The translations under genes were made by a program, and so were the position numbers. Of a DNA stretch of 64,000 nucleotides, positions 41,917 to 50,101 are shown piece after piece (the first letter of the stretch is position 1; each line of letters starts with the position of its first letter). Below the pieces are notes generated by a model that saw only the letters and a list, made by a program, of their open reading frames with translations, was not told where the DNA came from and did not search any database. The stretch covers positions 1,240,001 through 1,304,000 of the forward strand of contig NC_017455.1 in assembly GCF_000165465.1 (NCBI RefSeq). Direction: 5' to 3'. This stretch comes from Halanaerobium praevalens DSM 2228. Lineage in GTDB: Bacteria > Bacillota > Halanaerobiia > Halanaerobiales > Halanaerobiaceae.

Positions 41917-43023
41917 ATGGAGCAGGAACTATTAATTAATGCAAAAGAAACATTTACAGAAATAATTAAACAAATAAAAAAAGCAAAAAAATCTATCTTA
42001 ATTTGTATGTATATTTGGCGTGATGATAAAATAGGTAATTTAATTGCCAAAGAGTTGCTTCAAGCAGCTAATCGAGGAGTTAAAATAAAAATAGTTAAAG
42101 ATAAGGCAGGTTCTGTTTTTGAAAAAATTGAATTAGATAAACAAAGCTTTTTTCATAAGCAAAAAGATTTAATTTCACTAATCAAAGGTAAATTTCTTTC
42201 CCTCTTATATTATAGAGATAATAAATGCCCAAATAACCAATTAAAAAATAATAATTTAAATAGATTATTAGAACATAAAAATATTCAAACTGACTTTAAT
42301 CAAGAAAGACATGACCATTCTAAATACTTTATTTTTGATGATCAAATTTTAATTTTAGGTGGAATAAATATTGGTAATAAAAATGAAGCTGAAAAAGCGC
42401 CCAAATATAGAGATTATATGGTTAAATTAAAGGGTAAAAAAATTGTTTCTTATTTTTATAAAAGAGCAAAAGGGGAAAAATCACCAGATCCAACTAGAAA
42501 AATAGAATTTTACTTTAATATTCGTCAAAAAAAATTATATGAAATTAAAAGCAAAATTTTAGAATTATTAGAGCAAGCTCAATATAGTATTGACTTAGAA
42601 ATGGCCTACTTTGGTGACTCAGATATTACAGATAAAATTATTGAAAGCTGTCAGAGAGGTATTGCAGTCTCAATTATTACTTCTAAAAATTCGAATGTTC
42701 AAAATGATTTGAACAACTATGTTTTAAAAAAGTTGATCAAAAAGACAGATAATAACTTAAGAATCTATCTCTCAAAAGAGTTGATCCATTCTAAATTTAT
42801 CTGTATCGACCAAAACACTTTTTTTATAGGCTCAGCTAATTTTCACAAATTAGGAATGGAAAGTTTATCTGAATTAAATGTTTTAATTAAAAACAGCTCT
42901 GTAATTCAATCTAAATGGAAAAAATGGCAGGCAAAACATCTAAGAGAATGTGATTTAATTGCCCAAGAAAATAGTTTAAATTATAATAAGCTAATTGCTT
43001 TAACAGAAAAAGTGCTTTGCTAA
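41917..43023 (+). CDS. phospholipase D superfamily protein (cardiolipin-synthase-like)
   Basis: 368 residues with two HKD motifs: HSKYFIFDD (~135) and HSKFICIDQ (~293), each followed by a glycine-rich or GSANF segment. No N-terminal membrane helices, unlike typical cardiolipin synthases (~480 residues with two helices), so it is a short soluble form. It could act on phospholipids or nucleic acid. Confidence 0.82.
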   Translation: MEQELLINAKETFTEIIKQIKKAKKSILICMYIWRDDKIGNLIAKELLQAANRGVKIKIVKDKAGSVFEKIELDKQSFFHKQKDLISLIKGKFLSLLYYRDNKCPNNQLKNNNLNRLLEHKNIQTDFNQERHDHSKYFIFDDQILILGGINIGNKNEAEKAPKYRDYMVKLKGKKIVSYFYKRAKGEKSPDPTRKIEFYFNIRQKKLYEIKSKILELLEQAQYSIDLEMAYFGDSDITDKIIESCQRGIAVSIITSKNSNVQNDLNNYVLKKLIKKTDNNLRIYLSKELIHSKFICIDQNTFFIGSANFHKLGMESLSELNVLIKNSSVIQSKWKKWQAKHLRECDLIAQENSLNYNKLIALTEKVLC

Positions 43024-43250
43024 AAATCACAATTTAAATTTGTCAGATATTTTTCAGCTGTCTTTTTATGTTTTTTTAATTTGTCATTATCCATTCTAGC
43101 CAAAATTGAAAGCATTAAGGCCATCCTGGGATTATTGGCAAATTTATCTTTATTTTTAGCCAAAAAATGCCAGTAAAGGCCATCCCAAATTTCAGACCAG
43201 CTGCCATTTTTATAATGACTCATTTTTCGAATATAATTACTTATAATTGA
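43020..43250 (-). pseudogene. C-terminal remnant of photolyase-related protein
   Basis: Reading SNYIRKMSHYKNGSWSEIW then DGLYWHFLAKNKDKF and NPRMALML, the end of the deoxyribodipyrimidine photolyase-related family (full length ~500 residues). Only ~75 codons remain. It runs directly into the chemotaxis-receptor remnant upstream. Its last codons overlap the PLD stop by four bases. Confidence 0.6.
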
Positions 43251-43273
43251 AAATAGATCCAGACTAATATCTC

Positions 43274-43477
43274 CTAAATCTTAAATTGTTTTATTATCTG
43301 ATTTAGATTTTCAGCCATTTGGGATAATTCAACCGATGATTTTGCTATTTCTTCTGTAACCTTAGTAGTTTTGTTTTTTACTTAAATTATCCTGATAAGA
43401 ACTCATAGTTAAATATATTTGGCTAGTAAAAATTAAGACCCCAATGATTAACATCGAGATAAGGATTTTTTTTGGCT
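43274..43477 (-). pseudogene. collapsed methyl-accepting chemotaxis protein gene
   Basis: Two pieces in different frames: a membrane segment ILISMLIIGVLIFTSQIYLT followed by MSSYQDNLSK, typical of the N-terminus of a receptor, then a C-terminal VTEEIAKSSVELSQMAENL ending KQFKI. The several hundred residues between them are gone. Clear internal deletion. Confidence 0.65.
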
Positions 43478-43490
43478 AAAGAATTATTTT

Positions 43491-44312
43491 TTAAAATAAA
43501 AATTTATTACCGACTCCACCAGCTACTACCCGCTCTTTAAAAACAGCTTTCATTTGAGCTGCCGCTTTAAAACCAGTACAGTGCAAAGGAACTAGTAAAT
43601 CGAAGTCTAATTTTCTTAAATAATTAATAATTTTATCAATCCTTTTTTGATCAGCATGGATTAAATGCATTCCTCCAATAATAGCAGCAATTTTTTTTCT
43701 TGCTGTCAATTTTCTAATTTGTTTTAAAGTATATATAACCCCACTATGGCTACAGCCTAATAAGACTACTATTCCTGCTTTAGATTCAATAAATACAGCC
43801 TGATCATCCTTAAATGGGTCTAGCTTTAATTCCTCATTTTCTTTAACTTTATATTTAGCTTTCATAATCGCTTCTCTATTATCAAGGCTAATCTCACCTG
43901 TCAGCCAAAGGCCAGCATCTATTTGTTTAGCTTTATTAACAGGCCTAAAGTTTTGAAGATCAGTTCTAGTTATATTCATTCCTCTATCAATAAGCTGAGA
44001 ACTCTTTTTTGAATATTTAGGCAGAAAAATATCAGAATGAGCATATAATTTTAAATCAGGCTTTGCTTTGAGTAATGATTTCAGTCCATTAGCATGATCA
44101 TAGTGGCCATGACTTAATAAGATTCCATTAAGGCTATCTAACTGGATTTCAAGTTCTTTTAAATTATGTCTAAGCACCAATCCTTGACCAGTATCAAATA
44201 AATACTCCTTAGTACCTAGTTTAATCCAAAACGATAGTCCATGTTCTGCTAACAAATTTTTTTGATATACACTATTAGCAACTACTATTTTAATTTCTAC
44301 TCTTTGATTCAT
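43491..44312 (-). CDS. MBL-fold metallohydrolase
   Basis: 273 residues; LSHGHYDHANGL (His68, His70, Asp72, His73), GCSHSG and HCTGF are the metal-binding blocks. The pattern resembles archaeal/clostridial enzymes annotated as 7,8-dihydropterin-6-methyl-beta-RFA-P synthase-like; real substrate unknown. Follows the pRiA4b-like gene by 27 bases. Confidence 0.87.
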   Translation of the reverse strand: MNQRVEIKIVVANSVYQKNLLAEHGLSFWIKLGTKEYLFDTGQGLVLRHNLKELEIQLDSLNGILLSHGHYDHANGLKSLLKAKPDLKLYAHSDIFLPKYSKKSSQLIDRGMNITRTDLQNFRPVNKAKQIDAGLWLTGEISLDNREAIMKAKYKVKENEELKLDPFKDDQAVFIESKAGIVVLLGCSHSGVIYTLKQIRKLTARKKIAAIIGGMHLIHADQKRIDKIINYLRKLDFDLLVPLHCTGFKAAAQMKAVFKERVVAGGVGNKFLF

Positions 44313-44339
44313 ACTAATAATCTCCTCTTAAAGTACTTT

Positions 44340-45485
44340 TTAATTTACATAAAGTCTCAAATCAGTTTTTATAATTTCTGGATTATATTCTTCAAATCTC
44401 TGACTTTCAGCCCACTCCACCATAGATTCATATTCTTCATCATCAGGATTAGAGATAATTCGCATGAATTCACTAAAACCACCTACATCTTCTGGGGGAG
44501 CTGTTCCCTCTCCTTCTAAAAAGCTTGGAGTATTCTTATTATAGTCATCTATAATTTCTACTGTCTCTAGATAATGATGCCAGTTATCACCATAATCATA
44601 AATATACTTGATCCTAGCAGGTAGAACGTCTTTCAGTTTAACTTCGTTTTCTACTGCCTGTTCAAAATCTTCAGCGGCAAAGTTTAACTGATCTCTATTA
44701 TATTCAAAGTTTTCCTGATTCATAGCCAGGCTCAAAATAGCCTTATAACCATCTTTATGATATTCGTCATGGTTCCAATTTTTTGTAGCATCTTTTTCTT
44801 TACTGTAAATAAAGAAATCATGCAGGTGATAATCCTGCCAGTTATATAGCTGTTGAAGAATATTATGCAGTTCTCTAAATGTATAGTTTAGAGGAACTAT
44901 AACCTTTCTCCAGGCTTGATATTCACCCAATTCTAATTCAACTTTCAAAACTGCAGCCTTGGTCTGAATTATATCTTCTTCGCCAAAATATTCTGCTAAC
45001 TTTTGCTGTAAAAATTCATCCGGATAAAAGTAATCCTTATTATCATTTTTGCGGGGCATATTATTAACTTTTTTTGCGATTCGCGACTGATAAATTTCAT
45101 TTTCATTAAATCTATCAGCAAATCTTTTAGCAAATTTACAGGAATTATTCATTCTCGCTATATGACTTCTATCTTTTGCTTTCTGATAGCAAAAATCTTC
45201 AAATTGATTTAAATATTTTTCAATTAAACTTGCTTTAATTCCCTCTCGCTCAAAAGCCATTCTTATTCCTAGTTTGACTCGCTCCTGAAAATTATTAAAA
45301 CCATTTTTTTTCATTCCATACAAAATCACTGTATAATCAGTAGCATCATTAACTAAGACAACTGTTTTACGGCGGTTTAATCTAAAAAAATTAGCATGCC
45401 AGGAAAATAAAGATGGTCTTTCTTTTTGCTCAAGTTCTTCTAAGTTTAATTCATCTCTTAATTTATTTGTTGCCTGAATCAGCAT
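44340..45485 (-). CDS. plasmid pRiA4b ORF-3-like protein
   Basis: About 381 residues from the ATG at 45485 (AAAGG upstream); an earlier TTG at 45494 is too close to that site. N-terminal ~165 residues (SLFSWHANFFRLNRRKTVVL) match the DUF6933-type domain. The C-terminal half begins LKVELELGEYQAWRKVIVPL and has YNWQDYHLHDF and YDYGDNWHHYLE, the pRiA4b ORF-3 signature. Function unknown; related proteins accompany mobile elements. Confidence 0.83.
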   Translation of the reverse strand: MLIQATNKLRDELNLEELEQKERPSLFSWHANFFRLNRRKTVVLVNDATDYTVILYGMKKNGFNNFQERVKLGIRMAFEREGIKASLIEKYLNQFEDFCYQKAKDRSHIARMNNSCKFAKRFADRFNENEIYQSRIAKKVNNMPRKNDNKDYFYPDEFLQQKLAEYFGEEDIIQTKAAVLKVELELGEYQAWRKVIVPLNYTFRELHNILQQLYNWQDYHLHDFFIYSKEKDATKNWNHDEYHKDGYKAILSLAMNQENFEYNRDQLNFAAEDFEQAVENEVKLKDVLPARIKYIYDYGDNWHHYLETVEIIDDYNKNTPSFLEGEGTAPPEDVGGFSEFMRIISNPDDEEYESMVEWAESQRFEEYNPEIIKTDLRLYVN

Positions 45486-45670
45486 ATTAATCAATCCTTT
45501 CTACTCTAGTTTTGAGATATAACTTTTTATCTTTTCATTAAAAGTATTATTTTGATTTCTGAACTTTTAGAGTTATGATGAAAGCTTTGATTTAGTTTGA
45601 AATCAATCTTGATTTCATTTTGATTATATCATAAAAATAATGGTAATAAAATAAAGCATATCTAACTTTC

Positions 45671-45704
45671 AAGAAGCGCTATCTATAATCAGATAGCGCT
45701 TCTT
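45671..45704. terminator. hairpin after the small-gene pair
   Basis: AAGAAGCGCTATCT and its exact complement with a six-base loop. No long T-run on either side, so strength is uncertain. Located seven bases past the 61-residue gene's stop. Confidence 0.65.
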
Positions 45705-45710
45705 ATTTGC

Positions 45711-45896
45711 TTAACTATTTATTTTTTTATCAGCTTTATTGATTGCTTCCACAAATCTGTCCCACTCTTTTTTTCTGAAGGCACAACTTGCTGAAACATC
45801 TTCTGATGCAAGAAATAATCCAATTTCTTCAGCTGCTGCATTGACACCAATTGTTAACTTCTCCCCAATTTTTAGTTCATCTAAAATTTCCTCCAT
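45711..45896 (-). CDS. small acidic hypothetical protein
   Basis: 61 residues, with MEEILDELKIGEKLTIGVN at the start and a C-terminal helix. Not recognised. GGGGG ribosome-binding site overlaps the end of the 48-residue gene upstream, so the two form an operon. Confidence 0.6.
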   Translation of the reverse strand: MEEILDELKIGEKLTIGVNAAAEEIGLFLASEDVSASCAFRKKEWDRFVEAINKADKKINS

Positions 45897-45908
45897 TGAT
45901 TTAACCCC

Positions 45909-46055
45909 CTATTTCATCAGTTTTTTTATTATTGATCTACCAATAACTTTATTTTTAGCTCTTTTGACAATTCTTTTAGGACTGCCGCTGCTTAAGGTTT
46001 CTACATCATTGGCAACTCTGGCCAGTTTGTAGAGAAAAAAAACTAATTTTGCCAT
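45909..46055 (-). CDS. 48-residue basic hypothetical protein
   Basis: The minus strand from ATG at 46055 reads MAKLVFFLYKLARVANDVET then a basic tail PKRIVKRAKNKVIGRS. AAGAGGTG lies upstream at good spacing. Hydrophobic N-terminus and Lys/Arg-rich C-terminus. Short proteins of this pattern are common in Firmicutes, but no function is known to me. Confidence 0.65.
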   Translation of the reverse strand: MAKLVFFLYKLARVANDVETLSSGSPKRIVKRAKNKVIGRSIIKKLMK

Positions 46056-46072
46056 ATTTAACACCTCTTAAT

Positions 46073-46123
46073 TAGAATAACATAGGGGAATGAAAGCGTT
46101 ATGTCGCAAACTAATGTTTTTTC
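46073..46123 (-). promoter_or_regulatory. repeated promoter-like motif, copy 1
   Basis: Minus strand: AGTTTGCGACAT, 12 bases, CCCCTATGTTATTCT, ending ~20 bases before the 48-residue gene. The same motif lies at 47918-47966. TATTCT would be the -10 box. The dyad partner of TGCGACA is degenerate in this copy. Confidence 0.5.
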
Positions 46124-46233
46124 TTGAAAAATTTAGAACTGCAGGACCAGCCATTTGCAAATAGAACTGCCTTTCCTTTTCCCTCTACCTCATAATAAAT
46201 CTCAACATCATCATTTGTTTTAAAAAAACTTAT
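46111..46233 (-). pseudogene. N-terminal stub of an alpha/beta-hydrolase-like gene
   Basis: Reading from ATA at 46233 (GGGGG seven bases upstream): SFFKTNDDVEIYYEVEGKGK then AVLFANGWSCSSKFF and a stop. This is the usual start of small alpha/beta hydrolases (~270 residues). Everything after the first ~40 codons is missing; the stub runs into the promoter-like motif. The 46234-46416 remainder holds no gene I can see. Confidence 0.5.
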
Positions 46234-46416
46234 TTAAAAACCCCCTTTTATTAACTATATTATATATTAAAAAAATATTACATTTTCAATAGATTGAATA
46301 AACTTTATTTTCTGAATTATTTTTTATTATAAATGTGAAGACATAATCTTTAAACTTGATAATTTCAAAAGTTAAATTACATTAATTTTTGAGATCACGA
46401 AAGGAGGCTTAAGCTT

Positions 46417-46884
46417 ATGGAAGAAGATTTAGTTATTAAATCTTCTTTTGAAGATGGTGGCTATATTCCAGAAGAATATACAGCCGATGGAAAGGATATT
46501 TCTCCTCCAGTAATTATTGAAAATGTACTGCCAGAAGCTGAAACTCTAGCTATTATTGTCGATGATCCAGATGCTCCTGGAGGTGCTTTTACCCACTGGC
46601 TGATCTGGAATATTTCAGCAGATGTTAAAGAAATTTTAAAAAATATTGAAAAGAAGGAAAAAGCAAAAGGACTAAATGGAGCCTTACAGGGTAAAAATGA
46701 TTTTAACAACTTAGGTTATATGGGACCTGCTCCACCTAGTGGAGTTCATACCTACAGATTCTTTATCTATGCTCTTGATGCTGAACTTAATTTAAAAGCT
46801 GGAGCTGATAAAGAAACACTTCTGAACTCAATGGAAGGCCATGTTCTACAGAAAGCTGTTTTAAAAGGTGAATATACACGCTAA
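46417..46884 (+). CDS. YbhB/YbcL family (PEBP/Raf-kinase-inhibitor-like) protein
   Basis: 155 residues; DGKDISPPVIIEN, DDPDAPGGAFTHW and GPAPPSGVHTYRFFIYALD are the ligand-binding blocks of bacterial PEBP proteins. Cytoplasmic. Biological role in bacteria is not settled. Good AAAGGAGG site. Single gene. Confidence 0.92.
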   Translation: MEEDLVIKSSFEDGGYIPEEYTADGKDISPPVIIENVLPEAETLAIIVDDPDAPGGAFTHWLIWNISADVKEILKNIEKKEKAKGLNGALQGKNDFNNLGYMGPAPPSGVHTYRFFIYALDAELNLKAGADKETLLNSMEGHVLQKAVLKGEYTR

Positions 46885-47030
46885 TTTAATTAATGTTTTA
46901 CAAAGTTAGTTTCAAAATTAAGAAAGTGTTTTCTTTAAAAGAGACTTGACGATTAAATGCTAAAATAGTATTATTAATTTAGAAAATAAAATTATAAAGA
47001 GCTCTTAACTGAGCAAAATTAAAATTATGG

Positions 47031-47062
47031 AGGCACCTGATCTTAGATCAGGTGTCTTTTCT
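47031..47062 (+). terminator. terminator downstream of the PEBP gene
   Basis: GCACCTGATC-TTA-GATCAGGTGTC stem followed by TTTTCTTTTT. Confidence 0.85.
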
Positions 47063-47081
47063 TTTTATAAAAATAGATAGA

Positions 47082-47309
47082 TTAATAATTATAGCCACAA
47101 TCATATCCAACTAAAACTTCAGTTTCTTTTTCTATTATTTGATGGGGAAATGTATTTTTAACAACATATTTTGCTTCGATAAATCCTCCCCACTTAGTGA
47201 AAAATACTAATCTAACAACTGCTTTATCTGCTTGAATATTTATTTTTGGCTCAAAATCTATTTTTCTTATTCTTTCAACAGTCTCCTGATCAAATAACTG
47301 ATTATCCAT
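47082..47309 (-). CDS. small hypothetical protein
   Basis: 75 residues, mixed strands (KINIQADKAVVRLVFFTKWG, YVVKNTFPHQII). Not recognised. Lies 20 bases after the 176-residue gene and is probably in its operon. Confidence 0.6.
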   Translation of the reverse strand: MDNQLFDQETVERIRKIDFEPKINIQADKAVVRLVFFTKWGGFIEAKYVVKNTFPHQIIEKETEVLVGYDCGYNY

Positions 47310-47329
47310 AGTGCCAATATCTTCAGCTT

Positions 47330-47860
47330 CTACTCCAATTTTTTTATTAGCTTTTCAGCTGCCTCTGGAGTGCAGATAAACTTCAGATCATTATATGCAG
47401 CATGCCAGAAAAGAGCAAATTGAGATCCAAGTTTTGCTAAAATTACAAATTGAAAATAACTTACTTCACTTCCATCTAATCTAAGATGCTCCAAATAATT
47501 ATCTAGATCATCATAGTTTAAAAAAGTACTAATAATGTTTTCTGAGTCATTGGCTTCAGCTTTGGATTCAAGCTCATTATTATTTATTTTATTTATTATT
47601 TTCTGGTATTCTGTTTTTTTAGATTCAGGAAAGGCAATGATTATTGGCTCCCCACCAAGTCTCTGCTGCAGATAGAGATAATCAACCAGCCATCCTGGTT
47701 CTAGTTCAAGATTCTCTAGAATATCAAAGTAGTGGTCTATTTTAAATTTCGAATCTGACTTTTTAATATTTTTTTCAAAAAGATCTGGTGCTTTTTTTTG
47801 ATAAGACTTAATCTTATTAATCCAGACCTGAAATTTTTTAGCTTTAGTCATCTTTTTCAT
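47330..47860 (-). CDS. hypothetical protein
   Basis: 176 residues, soluble, Lys-rich start, C-terminal segment YFQFVILAKLGSQFALFWHA. Not recognised. Start ATG has AAAGGGG upstream and is preceded by the repeated motif at 47918-47966. Confidence 0.65.
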   Translation of the reverse strand: MKKMTKAKKFQVWINKIKSYQKKAPDLFEKNIKKSDSKFKIDHYFDILENLELEPGWLVDYLYLQQRLGGEPIIIAFPESKKTEYQKIINKINNNELESKAEANDSENIISTFLNYDDLDNYLEHLRLDGSEVSYFQFVILAKLGSQFALFWHAAYNDLKFICTPEAAEKLIKKLE

Positions 47861-47917
47861 TTGATAGCCCCTTTGAATTTTTTGTAGTTATTAATCTACT
47901 CTGTTTATTATATCTAA

Positions 47918-47966
47918 AGCATAACACAGGGGTGTGACAGCATGATGTCGCAAACTGGTGTTTTTC
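47918..47966 (-). promoter_or_regulatory. repeated promoter-like motif, copy 2
   Basis: Minus strand: AGTTTGCGACATCATGCTGT then CACACCCCTGTGTTATGCT. TGCGACA and TGTCACA form an imperfect dyad with six bases between. TATGCT would be the -10 box, ten bases from the dyad, so there is no normal -35. This suggests a promoter read with help from, or blocked by, a dyad-binding regulator. Confidence 0.55.
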
Positions 47967-48011
47967 ATAAAATTAAATTATATATTTCTCAACTGAAATT
48001 ATAAAAATGCT

Positions 48012-48536
48012 TTAACTATGAGCTGTTTCAATACCTTCTTCCAGCAATATTTCTGCAGTGAATTCAGCTGCTTTTCCTGTTACATCAGGACATTTATCCT
48101 CATGAGCACCTGCTTCGTTAAATGCTTTATTATCTTCTGAATCCCATAAGTCATAACCTCTCCCAAATTTTTCTTTCTGAACATCATTACAAATAACACT
48201 GCCAAATTCTTCAACAAATTTTTCCCTTACTTTTTTTGCTAACTTAGATGAAAATCTCCAGTCTTCAGAATTATTTTCAAATTCTTTTTTACTTCTACCA
48301 AAATAGCAGCCTATAGCCGCCATAGCTCCAACTAATGCTCCGCAAGTACCATCACCTACTAAAGCTCCACCACCTGCTAGAGGATGTATAGCTTTAATGA
48401 CTTCCTTATCAATTTTCTTAAAATGATCATCAAGTGCAGCTATAACTGCCTGAGTACAATAGCCATAATCTCTTTCATAATCAAAAGCCGACTGGTATAC
48501 ACTTTCTAAAAAAGCTTCTTTTTCTTTATCTAAAAT
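48012..48536 (-). CDS. C_GCAxxG_C_C family redox-type protein, apparent ATT start
   Basis: About 174 residues when read from ATT at 48536, seven bases after a perfect GGAGG. The first ATG is at 48323, beyond conserved segments: DYGYCTQAVIAAL, LAGGGALVGDG and CGALVGAMAAIGC all need the upstream start. The cysteine pattern (Cys of GYC, CGALVG, GC, and CPDVTGKAAEF) is that of the C_GCAxxG_C_C family, thought to be redox-active or metal-binding and often linked to transporters. No ATG, GTG or TTG is available in frame near the ribosome-binding site. Confidence 0.75.
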   Translation of the reverse strand: MLDKEKEAFLESVYQSAFDYERDYGYCTQAVIAALDDHFKKIDKEVIKAIHPLAGGGALVGDGTCGALVGAMAAIGCYFGRSKKEFENNSEDWRFSSKLAKKVREKFVEEFGSVICNDVQKEKFGRGYDLWDSEDNKAFNEAGAHEDKCPDVTGKAAEFTAEILLEEGIETAHS

Positions 48537-48794
48537 AGAAAAACCTCCTTTAATTATTGGTGAATTATTTTAAAAAAATTATAACATATTTTAAACATAT
48601 CTCAAATACTGATAGATCTGTCAAATACTAATAATTTAATTTACAAAGCAGTATGATGAACACTCAATATATCAAGAGCTATAGTCAAATTATAGTCTAA
48701 GAAAAAAGCTATCAGATATCCAGACGCAGCATTGTTAAAGTAATGAAGAAAATAAAGATTTTTTTGATAAGATTTTAGTGGATTGATTTAATAA
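48537..48794. other. non-coding gap
   Basis: 258 bases, AT-rich. The region 48650-48770 has somewhat higher GC and may be decayed coding sequence, but I can read no family in any frame. Confidence 0.4.
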
Positions 48795-49727
48795 TTATCT
48801 TAATTCATTAATATAAGGGTTTAAAGCTTGCTCTAAACTTATCATAGCATCAATTAATTTATTATGAATTAACTCCCATTTATCCCCATCTCTATAACCA
48901 CCTAAATTAATTTTTTTACTAATACGACATGCTCTTTTTCCTTCAAGTTTTTCCCAATTTAAATCTTCACCAAATATATTTTCAATTTCTTCTTTATGAG
49001 ATTTCAATTTTTCAAATATCCTATAATTTTCTTCTTGAGATTCCTTACCCTTATCTATATATAATTTTACTGCAGCTGCATGCTGGGTTACAGTATATTT
49101 ATATCTAAGACCACTTATTCCAGCTCCAGTTGCTATCCAACTATAAGTTGATGCAGAAATAGAAGAATGTAAATCTGTTTTATCTTTTGCTCGTTCTAAA
49201 AGTTGTTCCCAAAAGTAATTACGAATTTTATGTCTTTCTGCCATTTCTTTCTTCTTTTCCCCAACCTCTTTTGACTCTTCACTAGGGCCAACAATCAATG
49301 TGAATAAAGGTGCTGGATTAGAATCTTCAATTTTAATAGCTTCAATTTTAAAAAGATAAAAATCTGCAGCAGAAGATTCATTAAGCCAAGTTATTGTAGA
49401 AATATGTTCAGGCCGACCTTCTGAAACGATCCATATTCCAATCTTCGCTTCAAATGCTGTTAAATATGTTAATAACTTACCTAAATGATCATGATCACTT
49501 TTTTCAAGTTGGTTTTCTATAACTACAACATTTCCAGTTTCATCTTCTCCAACTATATCAACACTAAAATTACCAGCAGGTTGTTCTGATTCTGGGTTTG
49601 TTAAATTGATGTCTTCAAGTTCATTAGATAAAACATCAATATTATCTTTCAGCCAAGATGTAAAATCATAAGCTTCATGTTTCCAAATATCTCTTAAAGG
49701 TAATCGATCTATTCTAGCGATTGACAT
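48795..49727 (-). CDS. DUF4268 nuclease-like protein
   Basis: 310 residues. FSVDIVGEDETGNVVVIENQ followed by LEKSDHDHLGKLLTYLTAF is a PD-(D/E)XK-like core (D-x(n)-E-x-Q). The C-terminal half is the DUF4268 region (NYFWEQLLERAK, WIATGAGISGLRYKYTV). Members lie in restriction or defence islands; the reaction is not established. Start ATG with GGGAGG. Probably alone in its transcript. Confidence 0.82.
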   Translation of the reverse strand: MSIARIDRLPLRDIWKHEAYDFTSWLKDNIDVLSNELEDINLTNPESEQPAGNFSVDIVGEDETGNVVVIENQLEKSDHDHLGKLLTYLTAFEAKIGIWIVSEGRPEHISTITWLNESSAADFYLFKIEAIKIEDSNPAPLFTLIVGPSEESKEVGEKKKEMAERHKIRNYFWEQLLERAKDKTDLHSSISASTYSWIATGAGISGLRYKYTVTQHAAAVKLYIDKGKESQEENYRIFEKLKSHKEEIENIFGEDLNWEKLEGKRACRISKKINLGGYRDGDKWELIHNKLIDAMISLEQALNPYINELR

Positions 49728-49789
49728 AATATAACCTCCCTCTTTCTTTAAATTAATAAGATAGCATGTTTATATTAATTTATTTTTAT

Positions 49790-49933
49790 TTATTTTGAAC
49801 TATTAGGATTTAATTGATTAGCATGGTTATCTGTTGCAGCTTTATAATCATCATTATTATGACTTAAATCAGTATTGTTTGAATTGAGTTGGTTTGCATG
49901 ATGATCTTGATTCTTTTGATCATTTTTACCCAT
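49790..49933 (-). CDS. 47-residue Asn/His-rich protein with internal repeat
   Basis: ATG at 49933, with AGGAGATG upstream, reads MGKNDQKNQDHHANQLNSNN then TDLSHNNDDYKAATDNHANQ and LNPNSSK. The motif D-x-HANQLN occurs twice. Highly hydrophilic and likely unstructured. The NQLNPN pattern recalls short proteins ending in NQxNPNNPAY that are widespread in Firmicutes, but no function is known to me. Confidence 0.65.
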   Translation of the reverse strand: MGKNDQKNQDHHANQLNSNNTDLSHNNDDYKAATDNHANQLNPNSSK

Positions 49934-50101
49934 AATATTCATCTCCTTTCTTATGATTTCAACATGCTATCTTATAAAAAGTATAATTATCAAATTTTTG
50001 TTAAACATCTAATTAAGGAATTTTATATATCAACATTAATTTCTTTTAAATTATCTTCAAGATTAAAATCCATAATTAACTTATTTTCATTTTAATAAGT
50101 T

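Noticed and set aside
46417-46709. minus-strand ORF opposite the PEBP gene
   Set aside because: Antisense frame; the plus-strand protein carries the conserved PEBP motifs.
47082-47960. toxin-antitoxin pair formed by the 75- and 176-residue genes
   Set aside because: Neither protein shows a toxin or antitoxin fold I can recognise, and the order and sizes alone are not evidence.
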